DNA of 64,000 nt, taken from NCBI GenBank assembly GCA_028290465.1, contig JAQGJU010000012.1, positions 1 through 64,000 on the forward strand, written 5' to 3'. This stretch comes from Xanthobacteraceae bacterium (GTDB lineage: Bacteria; Pseudomonadota; Alphaproteobacteria; Rhizobiales; Xanthobacteraceae). The translations under genes were made by a program, and so were the position numbers. Below are positions 24,413 through 33,313 of the stretch, one piece after another. Position 1 is the first letter of the stretch. Each line of letters starts with the position of its first letter. The notes beneath the pieces are model-generated. The model searched no databases and was not told the DNA's origin. It was given only the letters and a program-made list of their open reading frames with translations.

Positions 24413-25435
24413 ATGCGCGCGCTGACCCTTGTGGCCGACCGTCAGATCGAGCTTCGTGATGTGCCGGAACCGGCCGCGCCGGCCGCCGGCGAAGTGCAGA
24501 TCGCCGTCAAGGCGGTCGCGCTGAATCATATCGATGTGTGGGGCTTTCGCGGCATGGCCTTCGCCAAGCGGACCTATCCGCTGGTGGTCGGCGCCGAAGC
24601 GTCGGGCGAAATTATTTCCGTTGGCGAAGGCGTGACCAACCTGAAGCCGGGCCAGAAGGTCGCGATGTACGGCGCCCTCACCTGCGGCGTCTGCCAGGCG
24701 TGCCGCGAGGGCCGCGACAATCTGTGCGAAAACGTCAAGGGCCTGCTCGGCTTCCATGTCGACGGTTTCGCGCGCGAGAAGCTGAATTTTCCGGCGCGGC
24801 TGTGCGTCCCGGTTCCCGATGGCGTGTCGTCGCGCGATGCGTCCTGTGCGCCGATCGCGTTCGCGACCGTGCAGCACATGCTGTTCGACAACGCCAAACT
24901 GCAGCCCGGCGAAACCATCCTGGTGCATGCCGGCGGCTCCGGCATCGGCAGCGTCGCGATCAAGATGGCGAAAGCCATCGGCTGCATGGTGATCACCACC
25001 ATCGGCGATGACGCCAAGGCCGAGAAGGCCAAGGCGCTGGGCGCCGACCACATCATCAATTACCGCAACGACCGCTTCGAGCACGAAGTGCGCAAGATCA
25101 CCAAGAAGAAAGGCGTCGACGTCGTGTTCGAACATGTCGGCGCCGACACCTTCAACGGCTCGCTGCTGTCGATGAAGCCCGGCGGCCGGCTGGTGACCTG
25201 CGGCGCGACGTCAGGGCCGTCGATCACCTTCAACCTGATGCAGCTGTTCCAGCGCCAGTACCACATCCTCGGTTCGTTCGGCGCGCGGATCAGCAATATC
25301 GGCGAGAGCCTCGCCAAGATGGCGGGTGGCATCACGCCGGTGATCGATACCGAAGTCGGCCTGGAGGATTTCGAGGCCGGGCTGGCGCGGCTGCAGGACC
25401 GCGCGGTGTTCGGCAAGATCATCGTCCATTTCTAG
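24413..25435 (+). CDS. adh2XL: Zinc-type alcohol dehydrogenase/quinone reductase family protein of the XL cluster
   Basis: A 340-residue medium-chain dehydrogenase. The N-terminal GroES-like domain carries the structural zinc Cys cluster (CGVCQACREGRDNLC). The Rossmann motif is HAGGSGIGSVAIKMAK. In rhizobial acpXL clusters a dehydrogenase of this class lies between the fabF pair and lpxXL; it is thought to act as an enoyl or related reductase in chain synthesis, but its exact step is inferred. It is 30 bases after the SDR and three bases before lpxXL. Confidence 0.9.
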   Translation: MRALTLVADRQIELRDVPEPAAPAAGEVQIAVKAVALNHIDVWGFRGMAFAKRTYPLVVGAEASGEIISVGEGVTNLKPGQKVAMYGALTCGVCQACREGRDNLCENVKGLLGFHVDGFAREKLNFPARLCVPVPDGVSSRDASCAPIAFATVQHMLFDNAKLQPGETILVHAGGSGIGSVAIKMAKAIGCMVITTIGDDAKAEKAKALGADHIINYRNDRFEHEVRKITKKKGVDVVFEHVGADTFNGSLLSMKPGGRLVTCGATSGPSITFNLMQLFQRQYHILGSFGARISNIGESLAKMAGGITPVIDTEVGLEDFEAGLARLQDRAVFGKIIVHF

Positions 25436-25438
25436 GTC

Positions 25439-26365
25439 ATGGACGCCACCTACCTCATCCGTCGTTTTCGTCTGCGAGCGGCACGCACGCTGAACGCCGT
25501 CATCGGCGCGCTGGCGATCGGCACGCTGCGGCTGGTGCGCCTGTTCGATCCCGACAGCAGCATCAATTTCTCCGCCGGCATCATGCGCCGCATCGGCCCG
25601 CTGATCCCTGAGCACAAGCTGGGGCGAAGCAATCTTGAAGCCGCCTTCCCGGAAAAATCGCCGGACGAGATCGAAGCCATTTTGCGCGAGGTCTGGGCCA
25701 ATCTCGGCCGCGTCGGGGCCGAGTTTGCCCATCTCGACCGGCTGTGGTCGTATGATATCGAACATCCCGAACAAGCCCGCATCGAATTCGCGCCCGGCAC
25801 TATCGAGCGTTTCTTCGCGCTGCGCGATGACGGCAAGCCGGCGCTGGTGTTCGCGGCGCATTTCGGCAATTGGGAACTGTCGGCGATCGCCGCGGCCGCG
25901 CACGGCCTCGAGGCCGCGTCGTTGTACCGGCGGCCGAACATCCGCCAGCTCGACCACTTCATCCGCGATGTGCGCGCCACCAATATGGGCACGCTGATCG
26001 CCAGCGGCATGGATGCGCCGTCACGGCTCGCCGGCGCGCTGGAGCGCGGCGCCCATCTCGGCATTTTGGTGGACCAGCATTTCTCCAAAGGCGTCGACGT
26101 CGAATTCTTCGGCCGCACCTGCAAGGCCAATTCGCTGTTCGCGCGCCTCGCCCGGCAGTTCGAATGCCCGATCCACGGCACCCGCATCGTCCGCCTGCCC
26201 GGCAACCGCTTCCGCGCCGAACTGACCGAAGAAATTCCGCCGGTGCGCGATGCCGACGGCCGCATCGACCTCGCCGGCACCATGCAGGCGATCACCACCG
26301 TGATCGAAGGCTGGGTGCGCGAGCATCCCGAGCAATGGCTGTGGCTGCACCGACGGTGGCGGTAG
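25439..26365 (+). CDS. lpxXL: Lipid A very-long-chain acyltransferase
   Basis: A 308-residue inner-membrane acyltransferase of the LpxL/HtrB family. An N-terminal hydrophobic anchor (LNAVIGALAIGTLRLVRLF) is followed by the HX4D/E catalytic motif as H-F-G-N-W-E and the family motif LVDQHFSKG with VEFFGR. It transfers the C28-type hydroxyacyl chain from AcpXL to lipid A. It is the last gene of the acpXL operon, and its stop codon directly abuts a palindromic repeat that may be the terminator. Confidence 0.94.
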   Translation: MDATYLIRRFRLRAARTLNAVIGALAIGTLRLVRLFDPDSSINFSAGIMRRIGPLIPEHKLGRSNLEAAFPEKSPDEIEAILREVWANLGRVGAEFAHLDRLWSYDIEHPEQARIEFAPGTIERFFALRDDGKPALVFAAHFGNWELSAIAAAAHGLEAASLYRRPNIRQLDHFIRDVRATNMGTLIASGMDAPSRLAGALERGAHLGILVDQHFSKGVDVEFFGRTCKANSLFARLARQFECPIHGTRIVRLPGNRFRAELTEEIPPVRDADGRIDLAGTMQAITTVIEGWVREHPEQWLWLHRRWR

Positions 26366-26534
26366 CGCTTTCTTTCCTTCTCCCCGCGCGCGGGGAGAAG
26401 GTGGCGAGCGTTCTTACGCGAGCCGGATGAGGGGGCGTTGAGGCCGCGCATAACGGCGAGGCCCCCTCACCCGACTTGCTCGCGATGCTCGCAAGTCACC
26501 CTCTCCCCGCGCGCGGGGAGAGGGAAAGAAAGCG
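26366..26534. repeat. Large palindromic repeat between convergent genes
   Basis: About 170 bases whose outer arms are CGCTTTCTTTCC and GGGAAAGAAAGCG. Next inward is TCTCCCCGCGCGCGGGGAGA, itself a palindrome, once on each side (26380-26399 and 26502-26521 region). Further in, GGATGAGGGGGCG pairs with GCCCCCTCACCC, and the loop contains GACTTGC...GCAAGTC. It begins right after the lpxXL stop and ends near the potF-like stop, so it could terminate both transcripts. It belongs to a repeat style typical of this bacterial group. Confidence 0.65.
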
Positions 26535-26552
26535 TCAGGCGCTATGCGTCGC

Positions 26553-27656
26553 CTACTTCCCCGTCTTCACCTTCGTCCACAGCCGGTTCATCAGCCGCGT
26601 TGTCTTCTGGTCGTGCGCCGTGATCGTGTACAGCTTCTTCATCGTGTCGGCGTCCGGGTACACGGTCTTGTCGTCGATCACCGCCTTGTCGATGAATTTC
26701 TGGCTGGCCAGATTGCCGTTGGCGTAGGAGACGAAATTGCTGTTCTTGGCCGCGACTTCGGGCCGCAGCAGGTAGTCGATCAGCGCGTGCGCCTCGGCAA
26801 CGTTCTTCGCATCCTTCGGGATCACCAGATTGTCGAACCACATCTGCGCGCCGGTCTGCGGAATCGCATAGCCGATCTCGACGCCGCCCTTGGCTTCAGC
26901 GGCGCGCTTCTGCGCCTGCTTGATATCGCCCGACCAGCCGACCACAAGACAAATCTCGCCCGACGCCAGCGCGTTCAGATATTCCGATGAATGAAACTTG
27001 CGCACGGACGGCCGCACCTTGGCGACAAGGTCAGCCGCCTTGGTAATATCGGCTTCGTTCTTGCTGTTCGGATCGAGCCCGAGATACGCCATCGCGGTCG
27101 GGAAGATGTCGTCGGACGAATCCAGCATGTAGACGCCGCAGTCCTTGAACTTGGCGAGGTTCTCCGGCTTGAATACGAGGTCCCAACTGTCGATCTTGGC
27201 ATCGGCGCCGAGCCGCTCCTTGGCCTTCTTGACGTTGTAGCCGATGCCGGTCGTGCCCCACATGTAGTTGACGGCGTACTGGTTGCCCGGATCGTACACC
27301 GCGAGTCGGCCACCGATTTCCGGCCAAACGTTGGACAGGTTCGGCAGCTTGCTCTTGTCGAGCTTCTGGAACACGCCGGCCTTGATCTGCCGCTCCAGGA
27401 AATACGCGGTCGGCACCACCACGTCGTAGCCGGACTTGCCGGCCAGCAGCTTGGTTTCCAGGGTGTCGTTGGAATCGAAGGTGTCGTAGCGCACCTTGAT
27501 GCCGGTCTCCTTGGTGAAGGCCTCCAGCACCGTCGGGTCGATATAGTCCGACCAATTGTAGAAGTTGACGGTGCGTTGCTTCTGCGCCGGCGCGGTCGCG
27601 ATCCCGGCGCCGAGGGCCAACACGGCGACAACTCCAGTCAGAAACATTCGGCGCAT
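26553..27656 (-). CDS. potF: Polyamine ABC transporter periplasmic binding protein (PotF-like)
   Basis: A 367-residue exported solute-binding protein. The signal peptide is MRRMFLTGVVAVLALGAGIATA. Diagnostic PotD/PotF motifs are VNFYNWSDYIDPTVLEAF, TFDSNDTLETKLLAGKSGYD and NYMWGTTGIGYN, with the polyamine-site aromatic/acid pattern SGDIKQAQKRA. It should capture putrescine or spermidine in the periplasm. No ATPase or permease genes accompany it, which is unusual; it may serve a transporter encoded elsewhere or a sensor. Confidence 0.92.
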   Translation of the reverse strand: MRRMFLTGVVAVLALGAGIATAPAQKQRTVNFYNWSDYIDPTVLEAFTKETGIKVRYDTFDSNDTLETKLLAGKSGYDVVVPTAYFLERQIKAGVFQKLDKSKLPNLSNVWPEIGGRLAVYDPGNQYAVNYMWGTTGIGYNVKKAKERLGADAKIDSWDLVFKPENLAKFKDCGVYMLDSSDDIFPTAMAYLGLDPNSKNEADITKAADLVAKVRPSVRKFHSSEYLNALASGEICLVVGWSGDIKQAQKRAAEAKGGVEIGYAIPQTGAQMWFDNLVIPKDAKNVAEAHALIDYLLRPEVAAKNSNFVSYANGNLASQKFIDKAVIDDKTVYPDADTMKKLYTITAHDQKTTRLMNRLWTKVKTGK

Positions 27657-27708
27657 CGCATCGTCCCCCGTTCATCGTCGCGAATATTAATGCGGGCAAT
27701 AACCCGGC

Positions 27709-28866
27709 TCAAGCCGCGCGGCGCAACGCGCCCGACAACCGCTCCAGCGCCGCGTCGAGCGTCGCAGTATGCTTGGCGAAGCAGAACCGCACCACCGAGG
27801 TGATCGGATCGCTGGCATAGAACGCCGACACCGGGATGGCGGCGATCTTGTGCTCGACCACGATGCGCTTGCAGAAGCTCTCGTCGTCCTCATTGAGCCC
27901 GAGCGGCTTGAGATCGACATTGATGAAATACGTGCCCTGGCTGTCCAGCACCGGAAACCCGATCTCGCGCAGCCCCTTGGCCAGATAGTCCCGCCGGCCG
28001 GCCAATTCCTGGCGCATGCCGGTAAAGTAGTCGTCGGTCTTGCCGAGGCCGTAGGCCACCGCGACCTGAAGGTTGGGCGGCGTCGTGAAAGTGATGTACT
28101 GGTGCGCCTTGCCGAGCACGCGCAGGATGTTTGGCGCCGCGCAGACCAGGCCGACCTTCCAGCCGGTCAGCGAGAAGATCTTTCCGGCCGAGCCGATCTT
28201 GACGCAGCGCTCGCGCATGCCGGGCATCGCGATCATCGGCACATGGGCGCGGCCATCGAACACCACATGCTCCCAGACCTCGTCGCAGACCGCGATGGCG
28301 TCGAACTTGACGCAGAACTTCGCCAGCAGTTCGAGATCTTCACGCGGAAACACCGTGCAGGACGGGTTGAGCGGATTGTTGAACAGCACCAGACGCGTTT
28401 TCGGCGTGAACGCCTGCGCCAGCATCTCCTCGGTGAACCGCCAATGCGGCGGCTCCAGCCGGACAAAGCGCGGCACGCCGCCGGCCCGCTTCACCAGCGG
28501 CAGGTAGGCATCGTAGAGCGGCTGGAACAGCACGACCTCGTCGCCCGGCTCGATCAGCGCCAGCAGCGCTCCAGCGATGGCTTCGGTCGCGCCCGACGTG
28601 ACCATGATCTCGCTGTCGGGGTCGAGATCGAGGCCCTGCCAGTGCTTGTAATGGGTCGCGACCGCCTGGCGCAGCTCCGGCAGGCCGAGCATCGGCGGAT
28701 ACTGATTCCAGCCGGTCATCACCGCGTCGGCCGCCGCGCGGCGCACGTCCTCGGGGCCCGGATCGTCCGGGAAGCCCTGGCCGAGATTGACCGCTTCGTT
28801 CTCGCGGGCGAGCCGCGACATCACTTCGAACACCGAGACCGGGATCTCGGAAAATCCGCGATTCAT
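27709..28866 (-). CDS. PLP-dependent aminotransferase, class I/II fold
   Basis: A 385-residue fold-type I aminotransferase. NLGQGFPDDPGPEDV at the N-terminus, TSGATEAIAGALLALIEPGD, NNPLNPSCTVF and the PLP lysine in GSAGKIFSLTGWKVG are present, and the C-terminal Arg lies in VVRFCFAKH. The pattern resembles the YbdL/kynurenine aminotransferase group that accepts methionine or aromatic amino acids. The substrate cannot be fixed from sequence. It lies 12 bases downstream of the rhodanese gene on the same strand, so they probably form an operon. Confidence 0.9.
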   Translation of the reverse strand: MNRGFSEIPVSVFEVMSRLARENEAVNLGQGFPDDPGPEDVRRAAADAVMTGWNQYPPMLGLPELRQAVATHYKHWQGLDLDPDSEIMVTSGATEAIAGALLALIEPGDEVVLFQPLYDAYLPLVKRAGGVPRFVRLEPPHWRFTEEMLAQAFTPKTRLVLFNNPLNPSCTVFPREDLELLAKFCVKFDAIAVCDEVWEHVVFDGRAHVPMIAMPGMRERCVKIGSAGKIFSLTGWKVGLVCAAPNILRVLGKAHQYITFTTPPNLQVAVAYGLGKTDDYFTGMRQELAGRRDYLAKGLREIGFPVLDSQGTYFINVDLKPLGLNEDDESFCKRIVVEHKIAAIPVSAFYASDPITSVVRFCFAKHTATLDAALERLSGALRRAA

Positions 28867-28878
28867 AAGCCCCCCAGC

Positions 28879-29214
28879 TCAGCTTTCGGTCGGAAGTCCG
28901 GCTTCCTTCCAGGCGAGAAGGCCGCCGGCAAGGTGCGCCTTGTAGTCGTAGCCCTGCTCCTGCGCGGCCAGCGACGCCGTCACCGAGCGCTTGCCGGACC
29001 GGCACGCGAACACGACCTGACGGCCGTCCGGGTCCGGGATCGCGTCCGGGTCGAACGCCGACAGCGGCAGAAAGAACGCCCCCGGATAGCGCTCGGCCGC
29101 GAACTCGTTGGGCTCGCGGACGTCAACCAGCAGGATGCGCCCCTCGGTCAAGCCACGGGCGACCTCTTCGGGAGTGAGATCCTGAACGCTGTCAGGGCCA
29201 AGCGGAGCGGACAT
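28879..29214 (-). CDS. Single-domain rhodanese (sulfurtransferase-like)
   Basis: A 111-residue rhodanese domain. The CDC25-like fold markers VDVREPNEFAAERYPGA and the active-site loop with Cys in FACRSGKRS are present, followed by HLAGGLLAWKEAGLP. It can carry a persulfide on the loop Cys and pass sulfur to an acceptor. It precedes the aminotransferase gene by 12 bases, which might suggest a link to sulfur amino acid metabolism, but that is inference. Confidence 0.92.
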   Translation of the reverse strand: MSAPLGPDSVQDLTPEEVARGLTEGRILLVDVREPNEFAAERYPGAFFLPLSAFDPDAIPDPDGRQVVFACRSGKRSVTASLAAQEQGYDYKAHLAGGLLAWKEAGLPTES

Positions 29215-29286
29215 GGGGCACCTCTGTCGAACGCCGATGCTATGGGATTGTAAGGCAAAGCGGAATTGGGCGCGAGGCTTCGTTGG

Positions 29287-31212
29287 TTAGACCGTTACCT
29301 GCGTGCCGACTTCCACCACCCGGCCGGTCGGAATCTGGAAGAAGTCCGTGGCGTCGCTCGCGCTCTTGGCCAGCGCGATGAACAGCCGGTCCTGCCATTG
29401 CGGCATGCCGGAATGCGCCGCGGGTTTCAGAGATCTCCGCGATAGGAAGAACGAGGTCGACATGATGTCGAAGCTCCAGCCGAGCTTGCGGGCGATCACC
29501 AGCGCGCGCGGCACGTTGGGCTGCTCCATGTAGCCGAACTTTAGCGCCACCCGGCTGAAATGCGGCGACACCGGCGTCATCCGGACCCGCTCTTCGTCGG
29601 GAACGCGCGGCGTATCGGCGGTCAGGATGGTCAGGACGACGTTGTGCTCGTGCAGCACCTTGTTGTGCTTCAGATTATGCAACAGCGCGGTCGGCGCGAA
29701 GTCAGGATCGCTGGTCAGGAACACCGCGGTGCCGGGCACGATATGCGGCGGCTTTTTCTCCAGGCTGTTCAGCAGAGTCTCAAGCGGCACCTCGGTGCGC
29801 CGGGTCTTTTGCTGCAGCAGCCGCGTGCCGCGCCGCCAGGTGACGATCAGCAGCACCATGATGATGCCGAACAGCAGCGGCGCCCAGCCGCCTTCGACGA
29901 TCTTCAGCAGGTTGGCCGAGAGGAAAACCATGTCGATGAAGATCAGCGGGAACATCAGCAGCGCGGCCTGCCACCATTGCCGATTCCACAGCTTCCAGAT
30001 CACGATGAAGCCGAGAATGCCGTCGACCACCATGGTGGTGGCGACCGCGATGCCATAGGCCGAGGCGAGCGCGCTCGAGGTGCGGAACAGGCCGACCAGC
30101 AGCAGCACGCCGATCAGCAGCATCATGTTGACGCGGGGAATGTAGATCTGTCCGGCCAAGGACGCCGACGTATGCAGGATGGCGAGCCGCGGCAGCAGGC
30201 CGAGCTGGATCGCCTGATGCACCAGCGAATAGGCCCCGGTGATCACCGCCTGGCTGGCAATCACGGTGGCGCAAGTCGCCAGGATCACCATCGGCAGCAG
30301 CAGCCATTCGGGAAACAGCAGATAGAACGGGTTCTGGATCGACGCCGGATGCGACAGCACCAGCGCGCCCTGGCCGAAATAGTTCAGAATCAGAGCCGGC
30401 AGCACCAGCGCAAACCACGCGGACTGAATCGGCTTGCGGCCGAAATGCCCCAGATCGGCATAGAGCGCCTCACCGCCGGTCACACACAAGAATACGGCGC
30501 CCATGGTCACCAGGCCGACCATGCCATGGGACAGCATGAAGCTGACGGCGTGCACCGGATTGATGGCGTAGAGCACGTGCGGATCGTCGCTGATATGCGA
30601 GATGCCGGCCAGCGCGATGGTCACGAACCAGACCACCATCACGGGCCCGAAGAACGTCGCGACACTCGCGGTACCTCGGCTCTGCACCGCGAACAGGCCG
30701 ATCAGCACCACGATGGTAAGCGGCACCACGTAATGCTCCAGCGCCGGCGTGACGATCTTCAGGCCTTCCATCGCGGACAGCACCGAGATCGCCGGCGTGA
30801 TCATCGAATCACCGAGAAACATCGCCGCCCCGACCACGCCGACCAGGAAGACCGAGGTCGTCGGCTTGCCAAGCGCGCGCGTCGCCAGCGCGGTCAGCGA
30901 CAGCGTGCCGCCTTCGCCGTTATTGTCGGCGCGCAGCAGCAGCAGCACGTATTTGATCGTGACCACGATGATCAGCGACCACAGGATGAGCGACAGCACG
31001 CCCAGCACGATCTCGCGGGTTACGCCGCCGTCGCCGCTCGACGCCATCGCGGCTTCGCGAAACGCGTACAGCGGGCTGGTGCCGATGTCCCCGAACACCA
31101 CTCCGACGCTGCCCAGCGCCAGTTTGGCAAAGCTTGTGCGGTCGCGGGCTTCAGGGTCGCCGCCCGCGGGAGCGGCGATGGCCGGATTCCGGTCGTCAGT
31201 AACAAGTTTCAT
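29287..31212 (-). CDS. kup: Kup-type low-affinity potassium uptake protein
   Basis: A 641-residue inner-membrane K+/H+ symporter of the HAK/KUP family. The hallmark [18 protein letters not shown] begins the first membrane helix. About twelve helices follow, with [21 protein letters not shown] and [19 protein letters not shown]. The hydrophilic C-terminal domain ([20 protein letters not shown]) is complete. It is a single-gene unit. Rhizobia and relatives often carry several kup copies. Confidence 0.95.
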   Translation of the reverse strand: MKLVTDDRNPAIAAPAGGDPEARDRTSFAKLALGSVGVVFGDIGTSPLYAFREAAMASSGDGGVTREIVLGVLSLILWSLIIVVTIKYVLLLLRADNNGEGGTLSLTALATRALGKPTTSVFLVGVVGAAMFLGDSMITPAISVLSAMEGLKIVTPALEHYVVPLTIVVLIGLFAVQSRGTASVATFFGPVMVVWFVTIALAGISHISDDPHVLYAINPVHAVSFMLSHGMVGLVTMGAVFLCVTGGEALYADLGHFGRKPIQSAWFALVLPALILNYFGQGALVLSHPASIQNPFYLLFPEWLLLPMVILATCATVIASQAVITGAYSLVHQAIQLGLLPRLAILHTSASLAGQIYIPRVNMMLLIGVLLLVGLFRTSSALASAYGIAVATTMVVDGILGFIVIWKLWNRQWWQAALLMFPLIFIDMVFLSANLLKIVEGGWAPLLFGIIMVLLIVTWRRGTRLLQQKTRRTEVPLETLLNSLEKKPPHIVPGTAVFLTSDPDFAPTALLHNLKHNKVLHEHNVVLTILTADTPRVPDEERVRMTPVSPHFSRVALKFGYMEQPNVPRALVIARKLGWSFDIMSTSFFLSRRSLKPAAHSGMPQWQDRLFIALAKSASDATDFFQIPTGRVVEVGTQVTV

Positions 31213-31298
31213 GGAGGCTTTCGCCGCAACGCGTTAGATCAGGATGATGTTGGATCGACCGATCCAAAATCATAAACGTGATCGATTGCAATACGTTA

Positions 31299-31347
31299 GA
31301 GCATGGTGTTGTCCGAAAACCGCTTCGCACTTTTCGGCACCAGGCTC
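31299..31347. repeat. Intergenic palindrome (GAGC...CCGAAAACCGCTTCGCACTTTTCGG...GCTC type)
   Basis: The outer arms GAGC and GCTC enclose CCGAAAA...TTTTCGG around CCGCTTCGCAC. The core is a widespread intergenic repeat in Bradyrhizobium-like genomes and resembles the copy near 43546. The rest of the 294-base interval from 31213 to 31506 contains no gene that I can see; it includes the upstream region of kup. Confidence 0.6.
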
Positions 31348-31506
31348 AAGGAAGGGGCGCCGTTATAACATCGGCCTCCGGGTAGGGACATGGGGTCGCG
31401 ACCCGGGGGGTTAGCGCACCGACAGGGAAACCCCCGGCTGCTTCGCCGGTTCCATAGCGTGCGAGTTGCCGGCGTTTAACGGCTCAAACGGCTTGTTTTG
31501 GGATCG

Positions 31507-32337
31507 TTACGGCCTGAAATTGGGTGGCAGCGGCGGGTCTTCGCGCATCAGCGTGATGGTCACGCGCCGATTGGCCGCAATGTAAGGATCGTCCGGAAAC
31601 AGTGGCTGGGTGTCGGCCTTGCCGGCCACCATGAAGAAATGCGACGGCGGCACGCCCTCTTCCTCCAGAACCTGACGAACCGAATTGGCGCGGTCGGCCG
31701 ACAGATTCCATGCCCCGTAGCCGGCGTTCGGCCGGACCTTGGTGGCCGACGAATGGCCGGTGATCGACAGCCGCAACGGGGTCTGCTTCAGCGGACCGGC
31801 CAGCTTCTGGATGATGCGCCGGGTGCGCTCGTAAGGGTCCTTGGAGCCTTCCGGGAACATCGAGCGGCCGTCCTGGTCGACGATCTCGACATTGAGGCCC
31901 TGCCGGGTCTCCTCGATCATGACGTGCTTGGATATCTCGGTCAGTTCCGGCATGTCTTGCAACGCTTGGCGCAGCGAGGCCGACGCCAGCGCGAACTGGC
32001 GATCCTCTTTCAGCTTGGCCCCATAGCTACGATTGCGTTCGTGCTCATCGGGGGTCGGCGTGTTCGACGCCTCTTCGGGCGGAACATGCGCGGCGTTTTT
32101 CAGCTTGGGACGGGTCGGCAGACCCATGACTTCGATCACGCCGGAATAGCGCACCTTGTCCTGCACGCCGAAGGCATCGCGCATCGAGCCGGCGACCATC
32201 TGCAACCGGGCCTGATCCTGCGTGGACGACGCCACCAGCATCACGAAGAAGGCAACCAGCAACGCCATCAAGTCGGCAAAGGTGACGAACCACCCGTGGC
32301 CGCCGGCGTGACCGTCGCCCTTCCTCTTCTTAGCCAT
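31507..32337 (-). CDS. motB: MotB-like flagellar motor / OmpA-domain protein
   Basis: A 276-residue protein. One N-terminal membrane helix (WFVTFADLMALLVAFFVML) holds Asp22 at the position of the proton-carrying Asp of MotB. A long periplasmic region rich in charged residues follows, then an OmpA-like peptidoglycan-binding domain (LSITGHSSATKV, AWNLSADRANSVRQVL, NRRVTITL). With the MotA-like protein encoded just upstream it should form a stator unit that couples ion flow to flagellar rotation. A role in another ion-driven envelope machine is possible, because no other flagellar genes lie in the window. Confidence 0.88.
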   Translation of the reverse strand: MAKKRKGDGHAGGHGWFVTFADLMALLVAFFVMLVASSTQDQARLQMVAGSMRDAFGVQDKVRYSGVIEVMGLPTRPKLKNAAHVPPEEASNTPTPDEHERNRSYGAKLKEDRQFALASASLRQALQDMPELTEISKHVMIEETRQGLNVEIVDQDGRSMFPEGSKDPYERTRRIIQKLAGPLKQTPLRLSITGHSSATKVRPNAGYGAWNLSADRANSVRQVLEEEGVPPSHFFMVAGKADTQPLFPDDPYIAANRRVTITLMREDPPLPPNFRP

Positions 32338-32377
32338 GGATCACCCGTTCTGTCCGGCCAGGAATCTGATCATGGGA

Positions 32378-32453
32378 CTAGTGTCCCGATTCCGAAGTTC
32401 GCTCACCCTTGCGGCAGCCTCTGATGCGAACTTCGGAATCAAAGGGACACTAG
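32378..32453. repeat. GAAGTTCGC-type palindromic repeat, full copy A
   Basis: A 76-base element between motA and motB. The left arm starts CTAGTGTCCCGATTCCGAAG and the right arm ends CTTCGGAATC, AAA, GGGACACTAG, so arms of about 25 bases pair almost perfectly. The loop is about 23 bases. Such a long hairpin inside a motA-motB transcript would affect elongation or stability. Confidence 0.8.
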
Positions 32454-32466
32454 CAATCTAATGTTT

Positions 32467-32543
32467 CTAGTGTGGTTTTGGATTTGAAGTTCGCCTGCGA
32501 GGCCGCCGCTATCTCGGGGCGAACTTCAAATCCACCACACTAG
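32467..32543. repeat. GAAGTTCGC-type palindromic repeat, full copy B (contains the motA stop codon)
   Basis: A 77-base element with the same core but different outer arms: CTAGTGTGGTTTTGGATTTG on the left and CAAATCCACCACACTAG on the right. Its right end CTAG supplies the TAG stop of motA (complement of 32540-32542). Twenty-two bases at this end are identical to the sequence around the stop codon of the autotransporter gene at 38262-38283. Confidence 0.8.
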
Positions 32544-33313
32544 GCCGGGACCGGCTCGGGCATATCGTGACGATGTTTTTCCGGCAGGTAGGCGAGCAGC
32601 ATTTCGCGCACCAGCGTCGGGCTCTTGGCCTCGCGGATCATCAGCACACCGTCGATGATCAGCGAGCGGTTGATGTCCTCATCGACCAGCTTGAGGTGCA
32701 GCTTGTCGGCGATCGGCAGACAGAACAGGTTGGCCAGCGTCGCGCCGTAGAAGGTCGCCAGCAATGCGACCGCCATATAGGGACCGAGCTTCGACGGATC
32801 GGTCATGTTGGCGAACATCTGCACCATGCCGATCAGCGTGCCCACCATGCCGAAGGCCGGGGCGCAATCGCCGATGCCACGATAGATCTTCTGGCCTTCG
32901 TCGAGATGGGTCAGGAAGTTGTCGCGATCGCGCTCGAGATTGTCGCGAATGAAATCGGCATCGTAGCCATCGGCCACGAAGCGAATGCCCTTGGCCAGAA
33001 ACCCATCTTCGATTTCGACTTTTTCCAGCCCGATCGGCCCCTGCTTGCGGGCGATTTCGGCAAGGCCCGCGATCTCATCGACCAGGTCGCGCGTGGTGAC
33101 GCGCCGCACCGTGAAGGCGTATTTCGCGCCCAACGGCATGCCGTGGAAAATAGACGATAGTGGGAAGCGGATGAGGGTCGCCGCGAAGGCGCCGCCGAAG
33201 ATGACGATAAAGGCGTGCATGTCGACGAACATGCCGAGATCGCCGCCCATCAGGATCAGGGTGCAGAGCACAATGATACCGAACACGATACCAAGGCTGG
33301 TTGCGATATCCAT
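32540..33313 (-). CDS. motA: MotA-like flagellar motor stator protein
   Basis: A 257-residue inner-membrane protein of the MotA/TolQ/ExbB superfamily. The N-terminal helix ATSLGIVFGIIVLCTLILMG is followed by FIVIFGGAFAATLIRFP, a large cytosolic loop with charged residues (VEIEDGFLAKGIRFVADGYD), and the paired C-terminal helices GMVGTLIGMVQMFANM and MAVALLATFYGATLANLF. The start MDIATSLG at 33313 is chosen; the upstream open frame has no MotA-like sequence. Its stop codon lies inside a palindromic repeat. The gene precedes motB by about 200 bases. Confidence 0.9.
   Translation of the reverse strand: MDIATSLGIVFGIIVLCTLILMGGDLGMFVDMHAFIVIFGGAFAATLIRFPLSSIFHGMPLGAKYAFTVRRVTTRDLVDEIAGLAEIARKQGPIGLEKVEIEDGFLAKGIRFVADGYDADFIRDNLERDRDNFLTHLDEGQKIYRGIGDCAPAFGMVGTLIGMVQMFANMTDPSKLGPYMAVALLATFYGATLANLFCLPIADKLHLKLVDEDINRSLIIDGVLMIREAKSPTLVREMLLAYLPEKHRHDMPEPVPA

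Noticed and set aside
29560-31275. A 571-residue plus-strand open frame opposite kup
   Set aside because: The translation is dominated by His, Gln and Arg and has no recognisable fold, while kup on the other strand is complete and typical.
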